In this document: positions 1-6,303 of the stretch, piece by piece | Position numbering within the stretch: position 1 is the stretch's first letter | How the letters are laid out: every line of letters starts with the position of its first letter | Origin: Ruminococcus sp. UBA1780 | GTDB taxonomy: Bacteria; Bacillota; Clostridia; Oscillospirales; Ruminococcaceae | NCBI GenBank assembly: GCA_002315235.1 | Contig: DCGK01000021.1 | Location: 1-7,948, forward strand | Direction of reading: 5' to 3' | Length of the DNA: 7,948 bases | Notes under the pieces: generated by a model | The model's database searches: none | What the model was told of the DNA's origin: nothing | Seen by the model: only the letters and a program-made list of their open reading frames with translations | Program-made: the position numbers and the translations under genes

Positions 1-712
1 TTCTTGAATATGTCTGTCCTGAAACAGGTACAACACCGTCAAATCCCATTTCCTCAGCAATCATAGCTTCGAGCTTCTTGATTTTTGAAGAATCACCTTC
101 AAAAAGTTCAACAAATGAAGCCTGTGTACCTGTAGTACCCTTTGAGCCGAGAAGCTTAAGGCTGCTGATACGGTATTCGATTTCCTCGAGGTCCATAAGG
201 AACTCGTTAATCCAGAGAGTTGCACGCTTACCAACTGTTGTAAGCTGAGCAGGCTGAAGATGTGTATATGCAAGCGCCGGCATATCCTTGTATTCTTCAG
301 CAAACTTTGAAAGCTGTGAAATAACTGTAACAAGCTTTCTGTGTACTATCTGAAGTGCATCACGCATAATAATGATGTCTGTATTGTCGCCTACGTAGCA
401 TGAAGTTGCACCGAGATGAATAATACCCTTTGCGTTAGGGCATACAAGACCGTATGCGTGAACATGTGACATTACATCATGACGACATATCTTTTCACGT
501 TCTCTTGCAGCAGCATAGTCGATATTTTCAATGTTTGCTTCAAGTTCCTTAACCTGTTCCTCAGTAACAGGAAGGCCAAGCTTCATTTCAGCTCTTGCGA
601 GTGCTACCCAGAGCTTTCTCCAGGTTGTGAACTTCTTGTCTGCAGAAAATACGAACTGCATTTCCTTACTTGCGTATCTGGTGCAGAATGGACTTTCATA
701 ACTGTTAGTCAT
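1..712 (-). CDS. purB: Adenylosuccinate lyase, N-terminal 237 residues (3' end off window)
   Basis: Adenylosuccinate lyase acts twice in purine synthesis: it cleaves SAICAR to AICAR, and adenylosuccinate to AMP, releasing fumarate each time. It is a cytosolic homotetramer of the fumarase/aspartase superfamily. The frame opens at ATG 712 and stays open to the left edge, giving 237 residues of an expected roughly 475. Visible landmarks are RHDVMSHVHAYG (His78), the block GATSCYVGDNTD near residues 101-112, THLQPAQLTT (His151, the likely catalytic acid), KGTTGTQASF (191-200) and SGQTYSR at the edge. The signature loop carrying the catalytic serine lies off the window. The series of motifs resembles the vertebrate-type ADSL lineage, also common in Clostridia, more than the shorter B. 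subtilis PurB. An AAAGGAG ribosome binding site at 721-727 lies 8 nt before the ATG, and a strong promoter lies just upstream. Overlapping frames here are shadows. Identification is very secure. Confidence 0.96.
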   Translation of the reverse strand, partial: MTNSYESPFCTRYASKEMQFVFSADKKFTTWRKLWVALARAEMKLGLPVTEEQVKELEANIENIDYAAAREREKICRHDVMSHVHAYGLVCPNAKGIIHLGATSCYVGDNTDIIIMRDALQIVHRKLVTVISQLSKFAEEYKDMPALAYTHLQPAQLTTVGKRATLWINEFLMDLEEIEYRISSLKLLGSKGTTGTQASFVELFEGDSSKIKKLEAMIAEEMGFDGVVPVSGQTYSR

Positions 713-762
713 CAGAAAAACTCCTTTATCTTTAAAAAATTTATTTATACACTAATGAATTA

Positions 763-791
763 ATTGTAGCATATTCATTGGGATTAATCAA
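763..791 (-). promoter_or_regulatory. Sigma-A promoter of purB (extended -10)
   Basis: Reading the minus strand, TTGATT (786-791) is followed by a 17-bp spacer and TACAAT (763-768). The -10 is preceded by TGC, giving the TGn extended -10 motif. Transcription would start near 756, leaving a leader of about 44 nt before the purB ATG at 712. That leader is AT-rich and too short for a purine riboswitch; I saw no PurR-like box either. Regulation, if any, probably comes from sites upstream of the -35. Confidence 0.85.
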
Positions 792-833
792 GGTTTTCAT
801 GCTATTATTTTTACATAAAGCTTCAAACTGCTG

Positions 834-889
834 TTTTTCACATTTATCCACACAGTATATTGTTGAAAAGTTAAAAACGATGTTGAAAA
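834..889. promoter_or_regulatory. Cluster of four DnaA-box-like 9-mers
   Basis: The purB upstream gap (713-890) holds TTTTTCACA at 834-842 and TTATCCACA at 844-852, both on the plus strand. Both fit the DnaA box consensus TTWTNCACA, the second being a perfect strong box. Two copies of TTTTCAACA follow on the minus strand at 861-869 and 881-889, spaced exactly 20 bp and one base off consensus. The cluster starts 43 bp upstream of the purB -35 and abuts the stop codon of the dockerin peptidase. It could bind DnaA to tune purB or to titrate DnaA. That is inference from sequence match only; AT-rich spacers give chance matches to degenerate boxes. Confidence 0.45.
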
Positions 890-890
890 C

Positions 891-2663
891 TTACTTTGAC
901 AGTGCAATTTTAAGTCTGACAATGTCTGCTGCTGTAACTGCGGAATCATTGTTTATGTCGAAAACTCTGCGGTTTTCATCATTTATAACCGCGGAAGCAT
1001 TAAGCAGTGCATTTTTCAGCGCGGTTAAATCTGCAGTATTAACTGTTCCGTTACCGTCAACATCACCGAATACAAGACCGCTTACAACAAGTGTAACAAT
1101 GTCATCCACTATTCTGACCAGAAACTCCTCACTCAGTACGTTGTCAAATCCGGCTGTTTCAAGAGCCTCTGAATACCCGGTTCCGTCATACATTGAAATA
1201 TGCGTCAGATCCGTATACATCTCAGCCGCCCTGTCAAAATCCCTGTACATAACATCCCACAGGTCAAGGGCTGCAAGAGCTGACATACTGTAGCTTATAT
1301 AGTATCCCGGACTCTGTATAAAGTGTGATATTCTGTACAGAGGAACATCATATATCTTATAGCGCTCAACAAGCTCAGTATACTTTGATACAACCTGTTC
1401 AGGTGTCAGACTGTCGGCATTATCAAAAACATACTTTTCAAATTCATTGCACTGGAACCCGGCAGCTACCACACCTATAAGCTCTGCTATCTCATTCAGT
1501 CTGAGAATTTCCGCGTTTTTTCCGTAAATTGCATCATAAAAATCAGTATAAAGAACCTCAAGGCCCTGTGACTGCAGCTCTGCAATGTCAAGATTGTGAC
1601 CGGTGATGAACACAGCAGGAATACAGTTAAGTCTCATGGAATTAAAGTGTCCGAATTCGTGTGTTGCAGCTCTTAAATCATTTACATTCCCGTTAAGATG
1701 ATGATAAATCATTGCTGTATCATAGTAGCTGAGAAGCGTTGTGTATGAATCAGGATCACTTTCACTTCCTGAAGCAGTTATGTAGAGATTTCTGTTTCTT
1801 ACCTCCTCGGCTGATTCTCTCAGTTCATCAGATACTCTCTGTGAAAACATGCTGATAATCTGCATATTATCATCAAAGGTTATGGATGACGGATCTGAAG
1901 AAGCATCCATAATGCTCATGCTCATCATGCGCGCGTATATTCTGCTCACTGCATCCGCACAGACCTCAGCTGCACCGGCGCTGATTTTTTCTACCTGCTC
2001 CGGCGTATAGTCTCTGCTGAACATATCATACGCATGCTCAAAATATGTAATTCCCTGACTTGCCGTAAGTGAATTGTAAAGCTTTACGGCTTCAAGATAT
2101 ACCTCTGCACATTCAAGGTTTTTCTCATTTTCTGATTTGCCCGGTACATCAATCTGAGTGAAACGTCTGAGAAGTTCATTTTTCTTTTCGATGAATTCTT
2201 CTGACTGTTCGGCTGATGCATCATCAGGCTCCTTCATGTCTTCCTCACTGAAATCGCCAAGCAGATTTTTAAGAAGCTTCCCGTTTTTTCCTTTGAGTAC
2301 TTTTACAAGTGATTTTTCTATCAGATTATCTGCGACTGCGGATACTGTGTTCATCTCAGCAAATTTGTCGAAATTCTCCTCAGTCATATTCTGAGAATGC
2401 TGAATTTTTGAAAGTGAAAGCTGAAGGCTTATGTAGTCAGTTTCCCTTATCAGATCAGTGTACAGCTCTTCAGCTTCTTTCTCACCAATATCCCCGCTGA
2501 ATCCGTCTTCAAATTCTTTAAGAAACGATTCAAGACGTGAAATTTCGTATCCTTCAAACACGATTTCTTCTGCTGATACCGCCGGTGCGTATACCCCTGC
2601 CATAAGCGAAAGCGTCAGTCCGGCTGAAGCAAGCAGCGAAATCATTTTTCTGACTGATTTCAT
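891..2663 (-). CDS. Secreted M3-like zinc metallopeptidase with C-terminal type I dockerin
   Basis: The 590-residue product starts with a classical signal peptide (KSVRK, a hydrophobic core at 8-25, likely cut after AVSA at residue 31). Residues 32-330 are mainly charged and helical-looking, with no motif I recognise. The zinc site is HEFGH at 335-339; 27 residues after its first His comes AELQSQGLE, whose Glu362 matches the third zinc ligand of M3 peptidases (compare EAPSQMLE in thimet oligopeptidase). His447 and the SPGYYISYSMS segment (451-461) fit the M3 substrate-binding His/Tyr region. Residues 531-590 are a dockerin: two calcium-loop repeats, with Asp534, Asp536, Asn538, Asp545 and then Asp569, Asn571, Asp573, Asp580. 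The enzyme should therefore be exported and docked to a cohesin, probably on a cellulosome scaffoldin. AAAGGAG at 2673-2679 lies 9 nt before the ATG. No clear sigma-A promoter or downstream terminator was seen. The substrate is unknown. Confidence 0.85.
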   Translation of the reverse strand: MKSVRKMISLLASAGLTLSLMAGVYAPAVSAEEIVFEGYEISRLESFLKEFEDGFSGDIGEKEAEELYTDLIRETDYISLQLSLSKIQHSQNMTEENFDKFAEMNTVSAVADNLIEKSLVKVLKGKNGKLLKNLLGDFSEEDMKEPDDASAEQSEEFIEKKNELLRRFTQIDVPGKSENEKNLECAEVYLEAVKLYNSLTASQGITYFEHAYDMFSRDYTPEQVEKISAGAAEVCADAVSRIYARMMSMSIMDASSDPSSITFDDNMQIISMFSQRVSDELRESAEEVRNRNLYITASGSESDPDSYTTLLSYYDTAMIYHHLNGNVNDLRAATHEFGHFNSMRLNCIPAVFITGHNLDIAELQSQGLEVLYTDFYDAIYGKNAEILRLNEIAELIGVVAAGFQCNEFEKYVFDNADSLTPEQVVSKYTELVERYKIYDVPLYRISHFIQSPGYYISYSMSALAALDLWDVMYRDFDRAAEMYTDLTHISMYDGTGYSEALETAGFDNVLSEEFLVRIVDDIVTLVVSGLVFGDVDGNGTVNTADLTALKNALLNASAVINDENRRVFDINNDSAVTAADIVRLKIALSK

Positions 2664-2680
2664 TTCCCTTTTCTCCTTTA

Positions 2681-2700
2681 TTCAGTGTAATTACAGTGAA
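2681..2700. promoter_or_regulatory. 20-bp imperfect palindrome, candidate operator or leader hairpin
   Basis: On the minus strand the half-sites TTCACTGTAA and TTACACTGAA are adjacent and match as an inverted repeat at nine of ten positions (the C-C pair is the exception). The palindrome sits one base upstream of the AAAGGAG ribosome binding site of the dockerin peptidase gene. Its position and symmetry suit a dimeric repressor site; as RNA it would form a weak hairpin next to the Shine-Dalgarno sequence. I could not match it to a known regulator box: Zur, Fur and PerR boxes have a one-base centre and different cores. Confidence 0.4.
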
Positions 2701-2741
2701 AGTAACTTATTGTGTTTACTGTATGACCTTCACTGCAGTAT

Positions 2742-2777
2742 AAAAAAAGACACAGTCATATACTGAATCTGTGCCTT
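2742..2777 (-). terminator. Intrinsic terminator after rlmH
   Basis: On the minus strand, AAGGCACAG pairs with CTGTGTCTT as a 9-bp stem with one G-U pair (arms 2769-2777 and 2747-2755), and an inner TCA/TGA pairing closes a five-base loop. A run of seven T follows at 2742-2748. It begins 8 bp after the rlmH stop codon and ends the PPIase-murA-walJ-rlmH unit. It also isolates the dockerin peptidase gene downstream. Confidence 0.85.
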
Positions 2778-2784
2778 ATACGAC

Positions 2785-3261
2785 TTATTTATGATAGCTT
2801 TTGCCTGCCGAAATCATGAACGCCCTGTAAATCTGTTCGAGAAGCATTATTCTGGCGAGCTGATGGGGAAAAGTCATTTCGGACATGGAAAGCCTGAGCC
2901 CTGCAGCATTTTTTACGGTATCAGAAAGTCCGTAGGAACTTCCTATAATAAATGAAATCTCGCTGCATCCGGAAAGTGCGATATCTTCAAATTTTCCGGA
3001 AAGCTTTTCACTTTTCATCTGTTTTCCTTCTATGCACATAGGAATGATAAACCCGCCGGCATGCTTCATTATACTTTTTGCCTCAGTTTCAAGTGCATTC
3101 TTTATTTCCTTTTCCGAAGGACGGTCAGAAAGCCTGCATTCGTCTATTTCGGTTATTCTGAGTGTGCAGAAAGCCTGAAGTCTCTTGGAATATTCGGCCT
3201 GAGCTGCTCTGAGATATTCTTCCTTCAGTTTTCCCACTGTTATCAGATTGATATTAAACAT
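2785..3261 (-). CDS. rlmH: 23S rRNA (pseudouridine1915-N3)-methyltransferase RlmH
   Basis: RlmH methylates N3 of pseudouridine 1915 in helix 69 of 23S rRNA, using S-adenosylmethionine, on the assembled ribosome. The 158-residue length is normal. The start (MFNINLITVGKLKEEY) is typical, as are the SPOUT-fold landmarks: the AdoMet loop FIIGSSYGLSD (104-114), LSMSEMTFPHQLARIMLLEQIYRAF (the knot region, in two adjoining stretches from 124) and the terminal YHK. The loop reads GSS where many homologues have GGS or GGP; the change is small and probably tolerated. The ATG lies only 2 nt after the walJ stop, and its Shine-Dalgarno GGTGGAG (3271-3277) is inside walJ, so translation is probably coupled. 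The terminator at 2742-2777 follows. In Staphylococcus the orthologue (orfX) lies near the replication origin. Confidence 0.96.
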   Translation of the reverse strand: MFNINLITVGKLKEEYLRAAQAEYSKRLQAFCTLRITEIDECRLSDRPSEKEIKNALETEAKSIMKHAGGFIIPMCIEGKQMKSEKLSGKFEDIALSGCSEISFIIGSSYGLSDTVKNAAGLRLSMSEMTFPHQLARIMLLEQIYRAFMISAGKSYHK

Positions 3262-3263
3262 AC

Positions 3264-4046
3264 TTAAATCTCCACCATATCGCCGGTTGTTTCCGGTTTT
3301 GCAACCATAAGAAAATAATCGCGGTCTCTCAGAAATCCGGACAGACGGCCGGTAACGGTTTTTTCAGCAAGCTCAGGAGTGTTGTTTTCCTGACTGAGAT
3401 GTCCGAGTATAATATTTCTGGTTCCGCTTTTTACAAGCTTAAAAGCCTGCTCTGCGCTTGCATCATTGGAAAGATGTCCTCTTTCGGAACAGATTCGCTG
3501 CCTGAGATATGCCGGATAACTGCCGAACATCATCATTTCCTCGTCATAATTTGATTCCAGAAGCACGGTTCCCACGCCGAGAACAGCGGAATCAACAGCA
3601 TCTGTAACACAGCCGAGATCAGTACATACCGCACAGGAGCTGCCGTCGGCAAAATCAATTCTGTATCCGCAGCTCTGCAGTGCATCATGAGGTGTATCAA
3701 AAGCTGTCACTTTCATGTCAAAAAGCTCTGCCGATATATCTATCTCCAGAGCCTGTGAATTTTCGTGTATTAAATTATCTCTCAGAAGCTTTCTCAGCGT
3801 CCCCTGCTGAGCATACACACTGAGACTGTGTTTCCTGGTAAGCACCGGAAGACCTTTTATGTGGTCACTGTGCTCGTGTGTAATGAAAACCGCCTTAACT
3901 GAGGAAACACTGAGACCGTTAAGCTTCATAGCCGCCTCAAGGCGCTTAAACGAAACTCCGCAGTCAATGAGAATTCCTCTCTCTCTGTTTCCGACAAATA
4001 TGGCATTTCCCTTGCTGGAACTGAACAAAGGATAAATACTGTTCAT
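3264..4046 (-). CDS. walJ: MBL-fold metallohydrolase of the WalJ/YycJ/VicX family
   Basis: WalJ is a cytosolic metallo-beta-lactamase-fold protein, usually encoded with the WalRK cell-wall two-component system. Family members have been linked to nuclease activity and to coordinating division with replication, but the exact role is unsettled. The 260-residue protein opens with the family's SSSKGNA motif (9-15). It carries the metal motif THEHSDH (56-62: His57, His59, Asp61, His62), then His120 in DTPHDA, Asp143 in CTDLG, GHLSN (His191) and LGHLS (His216), so the set of metal ligands looks complete. No signal peptide or membrane segment is present. It begins 18 nt after murA, with a G-rich but non-canonical ribosome binding site (AGGGGCAGGG), and ends 2 nt before rlmH. 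WalRK, WalH, WalI and HtrA genes are not in the window. Confidence 0.92.
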   Translation of the reverse strand: MNSIYPLFSSSKGNAIFVGNRERGILIDCGVSFKRLEAAMKLNGLSVSSVKAVFITHEHSDHIKGLPVLTRKHSLSVYAQQGTLRKLLRDNLIHENSQALEIDISAELFDMKVTAFDTPHDALQSCGYRIDFADGSSCAVCTDLGCVTDAVDSAVLGVGTVLLESNYDEEMMMFGSYPAYLRQRICSERGHLSNDASAEQAFKLVKSGTRNIILGHLSQENNTPELAEKTVTGRLSGFLRDRDYFLMVAKPETTGDMVEI

Positions 4047-4064
4047 ACCGTACCCTGCCCCTGT

Positions 4065-5351
4065 TTAACAGCTCTTTGCAACCGGTTCACCCGGGAAATA
4101 TCTCTTTTCTATATCAGCTCCGATACCTCTGAGCTTCTTTTCCATATCTTCGTATCCGCGTTCAATATGGTGAATATCTTCAATCTCAGTAACGCCTTCA
4201 GCTGCAAGACCGGCAATGATAAGTGCGGCTCCTGCCCTGAGGTCACACGCCTTTACCGGAGCTCCTCTGAGCTTTCCTGTACCTTCTATGATTGCAACCT
4301 TGCCGTCTATTGTAATGTTTGCACCCATACGTCTTAATTCTTCAACATACGCAAATCTGCTGTCCCATATGGTTTCTGTAACAAGACTCGGGCCTTCAAC
4401 CAGGGTAAGAAGAGTTGCAATCTGAGGCTGCATATCTGTAGGAAATCCCGGATGAGGGCTTGTTTTTACATTTGCCTTAACCAGCGGATTCGGAGTGGAT
4501 ACTCTCACAGCATCGTCAAACTCCTCTATCTTTACACCAATCTTCTCAAGCTTTGCTGTAATTGATTCAAGATGCTTCGGAATGACGTTGTGAATTGTAA
4601 CATCACCCTTTGTTGCAGCTGCCGCAATCATGTATGTTCCGGCTTCAATCTGGTCAGGAACGATTGAATATGTTGTACCTCTGAGGTAACCGACGCCTCT
4701 TATCTTGATTACGTCTGTACCTGCACCCATGATATCTGCGCCCATTGAGTTCAGGAAGTTTGCAAGGTCAACAACATGAGGCTCCCTTGCAGCATTTTCG
4801 ATTATCGTAAGTCCGTCAGCCTTGGCTGCAGCAAGAACTGCGTTCATTGTTGCGCCTACTGAAACCTTGTCAAAGTATATATGTCCGCCGTAAAGGCTGT
4901 CACTTTCAACGTTTACAACTCCGTTTACAATGTCAACATGAGCACCGAGTGTTTCAAAAGCCTTAAGATGCATATCGATAGGTCTGTCACCGAGAGGACA
5001 ACCGCCCGGCATTGAGGCCATTGCTTTTCTGAACTTTCCGAGACACGCGCCGAGGAAATAGTATGATGCTCTCATCTTACGGGCCATCTCATACGGAACT
5101 GCTGAATTTCTTAAACCGGTTGCATCAATACGGAATGTTGTATCATCAACCATGTCAACTGAGGCACCCATCTCTTCGAGAATCTTGAGACCTATTGAAA
5201 CGTCACTGATTTTCGGCACATTCTCAAGCGTACATGGTCCGTCTGACAGAATAACTGCCGGAATAATAGCAACTGCAGCATTCTTGGCACCGCTTACGTA
5301 TATATCACCTGTAAGTCTGTTTCCGCCTTTAACAACAAATTTTTTTTCCAA
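4065..5351 (-). CDS. murA: UDP-N-acetylglucosamine 1-carboxyvinyltransferase
   Basis: MurA transfers the enolpyruvyl group of PEP to UDP-GlcNAc, the first committed step of peptidoglycan synthesis, in the cytosol. The 428-residue length is typical of the EPSP synthase-like inside-out barrel. Landmarks: SGAKNAAVA (Lys23), the flexible loop MPGGCPLGDRPID with catalytic Cys118, PDQIEAGTYM (232-241), FPTDMQPQ with Asp306 (the general base equivalent), and ACDLRAGAAL with Arg372. Because Cys118 is retained rather than Asp, the enzyme should be fosfomycin-sensitive by sequence. The start is TTG at 5349-5351, supported by AAGGGGAG 6 nt upstream (5358-5365); no ATG fits the conserved N-terminus. Firmicutes often have two paralogues (murA1/murA2 or murAA/murAB); which one this is cannot be told from the window. 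It is 40 bp downstream of the PPIase gene, with no terminator between. Confidence 0.97.
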   Translation of the reverse strand: MEKKFVVKGGNRLTGDIYVSGAKNAAVAIIPAVILSDGPCTLENVPKISDVSIGLKILEEMGASVDMVDDTTFRIDATGLRNSAVPYEMARKMRASYYFLGACLGKFRKAMASMPGGCPLGDRPIDMHLKAFETLGAHVDIVNGVVNVESDSLYGGHIYFDKVSVGATMNAVLAAAKADGLTIIENAAREPHVVDLANFLNSMGADIMGAGTDVIKIRGVGYLRGTTYSIVPDQIEAGTYMIAAAATKGDVTIHNVIPKHLESITAKLEKIGVKIEEFDDAVRVSTPNPLVKANVKTSPHPGFPTDMQPQIATLLTLVEGPSLVTETIWDSRFAYVEELRRMGANITIDGKVAIIEGTGKLRGAPVKACDLRAGAALIIAGLAAEGVTEIEDIHHIERGYEDMEKKLRGIGADIEKRYFPGEPVAKSC

Positions 5352-5357
5352 AATTTT

Positions 5358-5365
5358 CTCCCCTT
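5358..5365 (-). promoter_or_regulatory. Ribosome binding site deciding the TTG start of murA
   Basis: AAGGGGAG on the minus strand lies 6 nt before TTG (5349-5351). That TTG begins the residues EKKFVVKGG expected at the MurA N-terminus. The rest of the gap after the PPIase stop contains only a weak 6-bp inverted repeat (AAACGT at 5383-5388, ACGTTT at 5366-5371), so murA is probably read through from the PPIase promoter. Confidence 0.75.
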
Positions 5366-5391
5366 AAACGTCAGCTGTCACTACGTTTGTA

Positions 5392-6174
5392 TTAATATGT
5401 TACTACTTCAATTTTTTCGATAATTACATCATCTGCAGGCATGTCATCTGAATCTGTAACTGTGTTGCTGCAAACATCCTCGATTATCTCGATACCTTCA
5501 AAAACCTGTCCGAAAACAGTGTAATCGCCGTCAAGCCACGGCGCACCACCGTCAGTAAAATAAGCTTTTTTTGCATTGGCTGTATAGTTGAAAGCTGAGT
5601 TGCGGTACTTGTTAAAAACCTCATCGTCTGTGAACTTCTGGCCGACAACAACATAGAACTGACTGCCGTCAGTTGCAGTCGATCCGCTGTTTGCATAGGC
5701 AAGTGCACCCTTTACATTGTAAAGGAAGCTGTTTACACCGCCGTCAAACCTTCCGCCCCAGATGCATTCACCGCCTCTTCCGTTACCTTCAGGGTCGCCA
5801 CCCTGAATCATGAAATCGGCAATTACTCTGTGAAACTTAAGTCCGTCATAGTATCCGTTTACTGCAAGGCCGACAAAGTTTGCACATGCACGCGGCATAA
5901 GGTCAGGGAAAAGCTTGAACTTTACAGTTCCCTTGTCCTTTATGGTCATAACAACTATCTCTTCACCTTTCCGGGGAAGAGTGTAGTTGGCTATATCTGT
6001 ATAAGCTGTTTCCTCAGCGTTAATATCATAGGTTTCTTCATTTGAACTGCTTTTATACATGGTTGCACCGGGCGAATTGCTTTTTTTGCTGCCGCATCCG
6101 GAAAATGATGCAGTGCAGACCAGTGCTGCCAGCACAAGTGCAGCTGCCCTTCTCTTAAATTTTCTGAACTTCAT
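5392..6174 (-). CDS. Cyclophilin-type peptidyl-prolyl cis-trans isomerase, lipoprotein
   Basis: This enzyme should speed cis-trans isomerisation of proline bonds in exported proteins at the outer face of the membrane. With the start chosen at 6174 it has 260 residues: a basic N-terminus (KFRKFKRR), a hydrophobic stretch, and a lipobox ending FSGC with Cys27 as the lipid-anchored residue. A low-complexity Ser/Glu linker follows, then the cyclophilin domain from about residue 70. Active-site residues are intact: FHRV with Arg116 (CypA Arg55), FMIQGGD, GSQFYVVV with Gln172 and Phe173, and PWLDGDYTVFGQV with Trp213; Tyr218 replaces the CypA His126. About 20 extra residues (near 181-208) are inserted between GSQFYVVVGQ and PWLDG. 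An upstream in-frame ATG at 6180 is only 1 nt from the GGAG, so 6174 (7 nt) is preferred. It heads the unit with murA, walJ and rlmH. Confidence 0.93.
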   Translation of the reverse strand: MKFRKFKRRAAALVLAALVCTASFSGCGSKKSNSPGATMYKSSSNEETYDINAEETAYTDIANYTLPRKGEEIVVMTIKDKGTVKFKLFPDLMPRACANFVGLAVNGYYDGLKFHRVIADFMIQGGDPEGNGRGGECIWGGRFDGGVNSFLYNVKGALAYANSGSTATDGSQFYVVVGQKFTDDEVFNKYRNSAFNYTANAKKAYFTDGGAPWLDGDYTVFGQVFEGIEIIEDVCSNTVTDSDDMPADDVIIEKIEVVTY

Positions 6175-6180
6175 AATCAT

Positions 6181-6186
6181 ACTCCA
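6181..6186 (-). promoter_or_regulatory. Ribosome binding site choosing the PPIase start
   Basis: The minus strand reads TGGAGT directly before ATGATTATG. The GGAG core (6182-6185) is 1 nt from the first ATG (6180) but 7 nt from the second (6174). The second ATG is therefore the likely start, shortening the longest frame by two residues without affecting the lipoprotein signal. Confidence 0.65.
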
Positions 6187-6203
6187 TGCCTTCGTTTTTC
6201 ATT

Positions 6204-6254
6204 CACTGGCGTGTCCTGAACAACATTCTTCCACGTACTGTCAATTAACCAGTG
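6204..6254 (-). other. Possible structured 5' leader of the PPIase-murA unit
   Basis: Within the predicted leader, CACTGG (6249-6254) is complementary to CCAGTG (6204-6209), and CGTG (6232-6235) is complementary to the adjoining CACG (6210-6213). This gives one continuous 10-nt 3' arm facing two 5' segments split by a 13-nt bulge. No T-box, riboswitch or protein-leader consensus was recognised and there is no U-tract, so it may be incidental. Confidence 0.25.
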
Positions 6255-6264
6255 TGCAACTTTT

Positions 6265-6293
6265 ATTATACTACAATATGAGAAATTTGTAAA
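6265..6293 (-). promoter_or_regulatory. Sigma-A promoter of the PPIase-murA-walJ-rlmH unit
   Basis: The minus strand shows TTTACA (6288-6293), a 17-bp spacer and a perfect TATAAT (6265-6270). Transcription should begin near 6258, giving a leader of about 84 nt before the PPIase start at 6174. The promoter lies 10 bp after the stop codon of the upstream cyclophilin-like gene. No terminator separates them, so read-through from cysS may add to expression. Confidence 0.88.
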
Positions 6294-6303
6294 GTTAATT
6301 TTT

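Noticed and set aside
61..333. Minus-strand open frame of 90 codons inside the purB region
   Set aside because: It is out of frame with purB, which is open from 712 to the left edge with clear family motifs; this frame has low-complexity Leu/Ser content typical of a shadow.
713..762. Possible purine riboswitch or PurR box in the purB leader
   Set aside because: The leader is about 44 nt, AT-rich and without the conserved riboswitch core or a PurBox-like motif.
778..1293. Plus-strand open frame of 171 codons over the 3' end of the dockerin gene
   Set aside because: It is antisense to the dockerin and peptidase coding region, Ser/Thr/Ala rich, has no convincing ribosome binding site and no recognisable domain.
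5366..5388. Inverted repeat AAACGT/ACGTTT between the PPIase gene and murA
   Set aside because: The stem is only 6 bp with an 11-nt loop and no T-tract, so it is not a terminator; chance is a fair explanation.
6243..6300. AATTAAC/GTTAATT inverted repeat flanking the PPIase promoter
   Set aside because: Seven AT-rich bases separated by about 44 bp are likely to occur by chance in an AT-rich gap; no regulator consensus was recognised.
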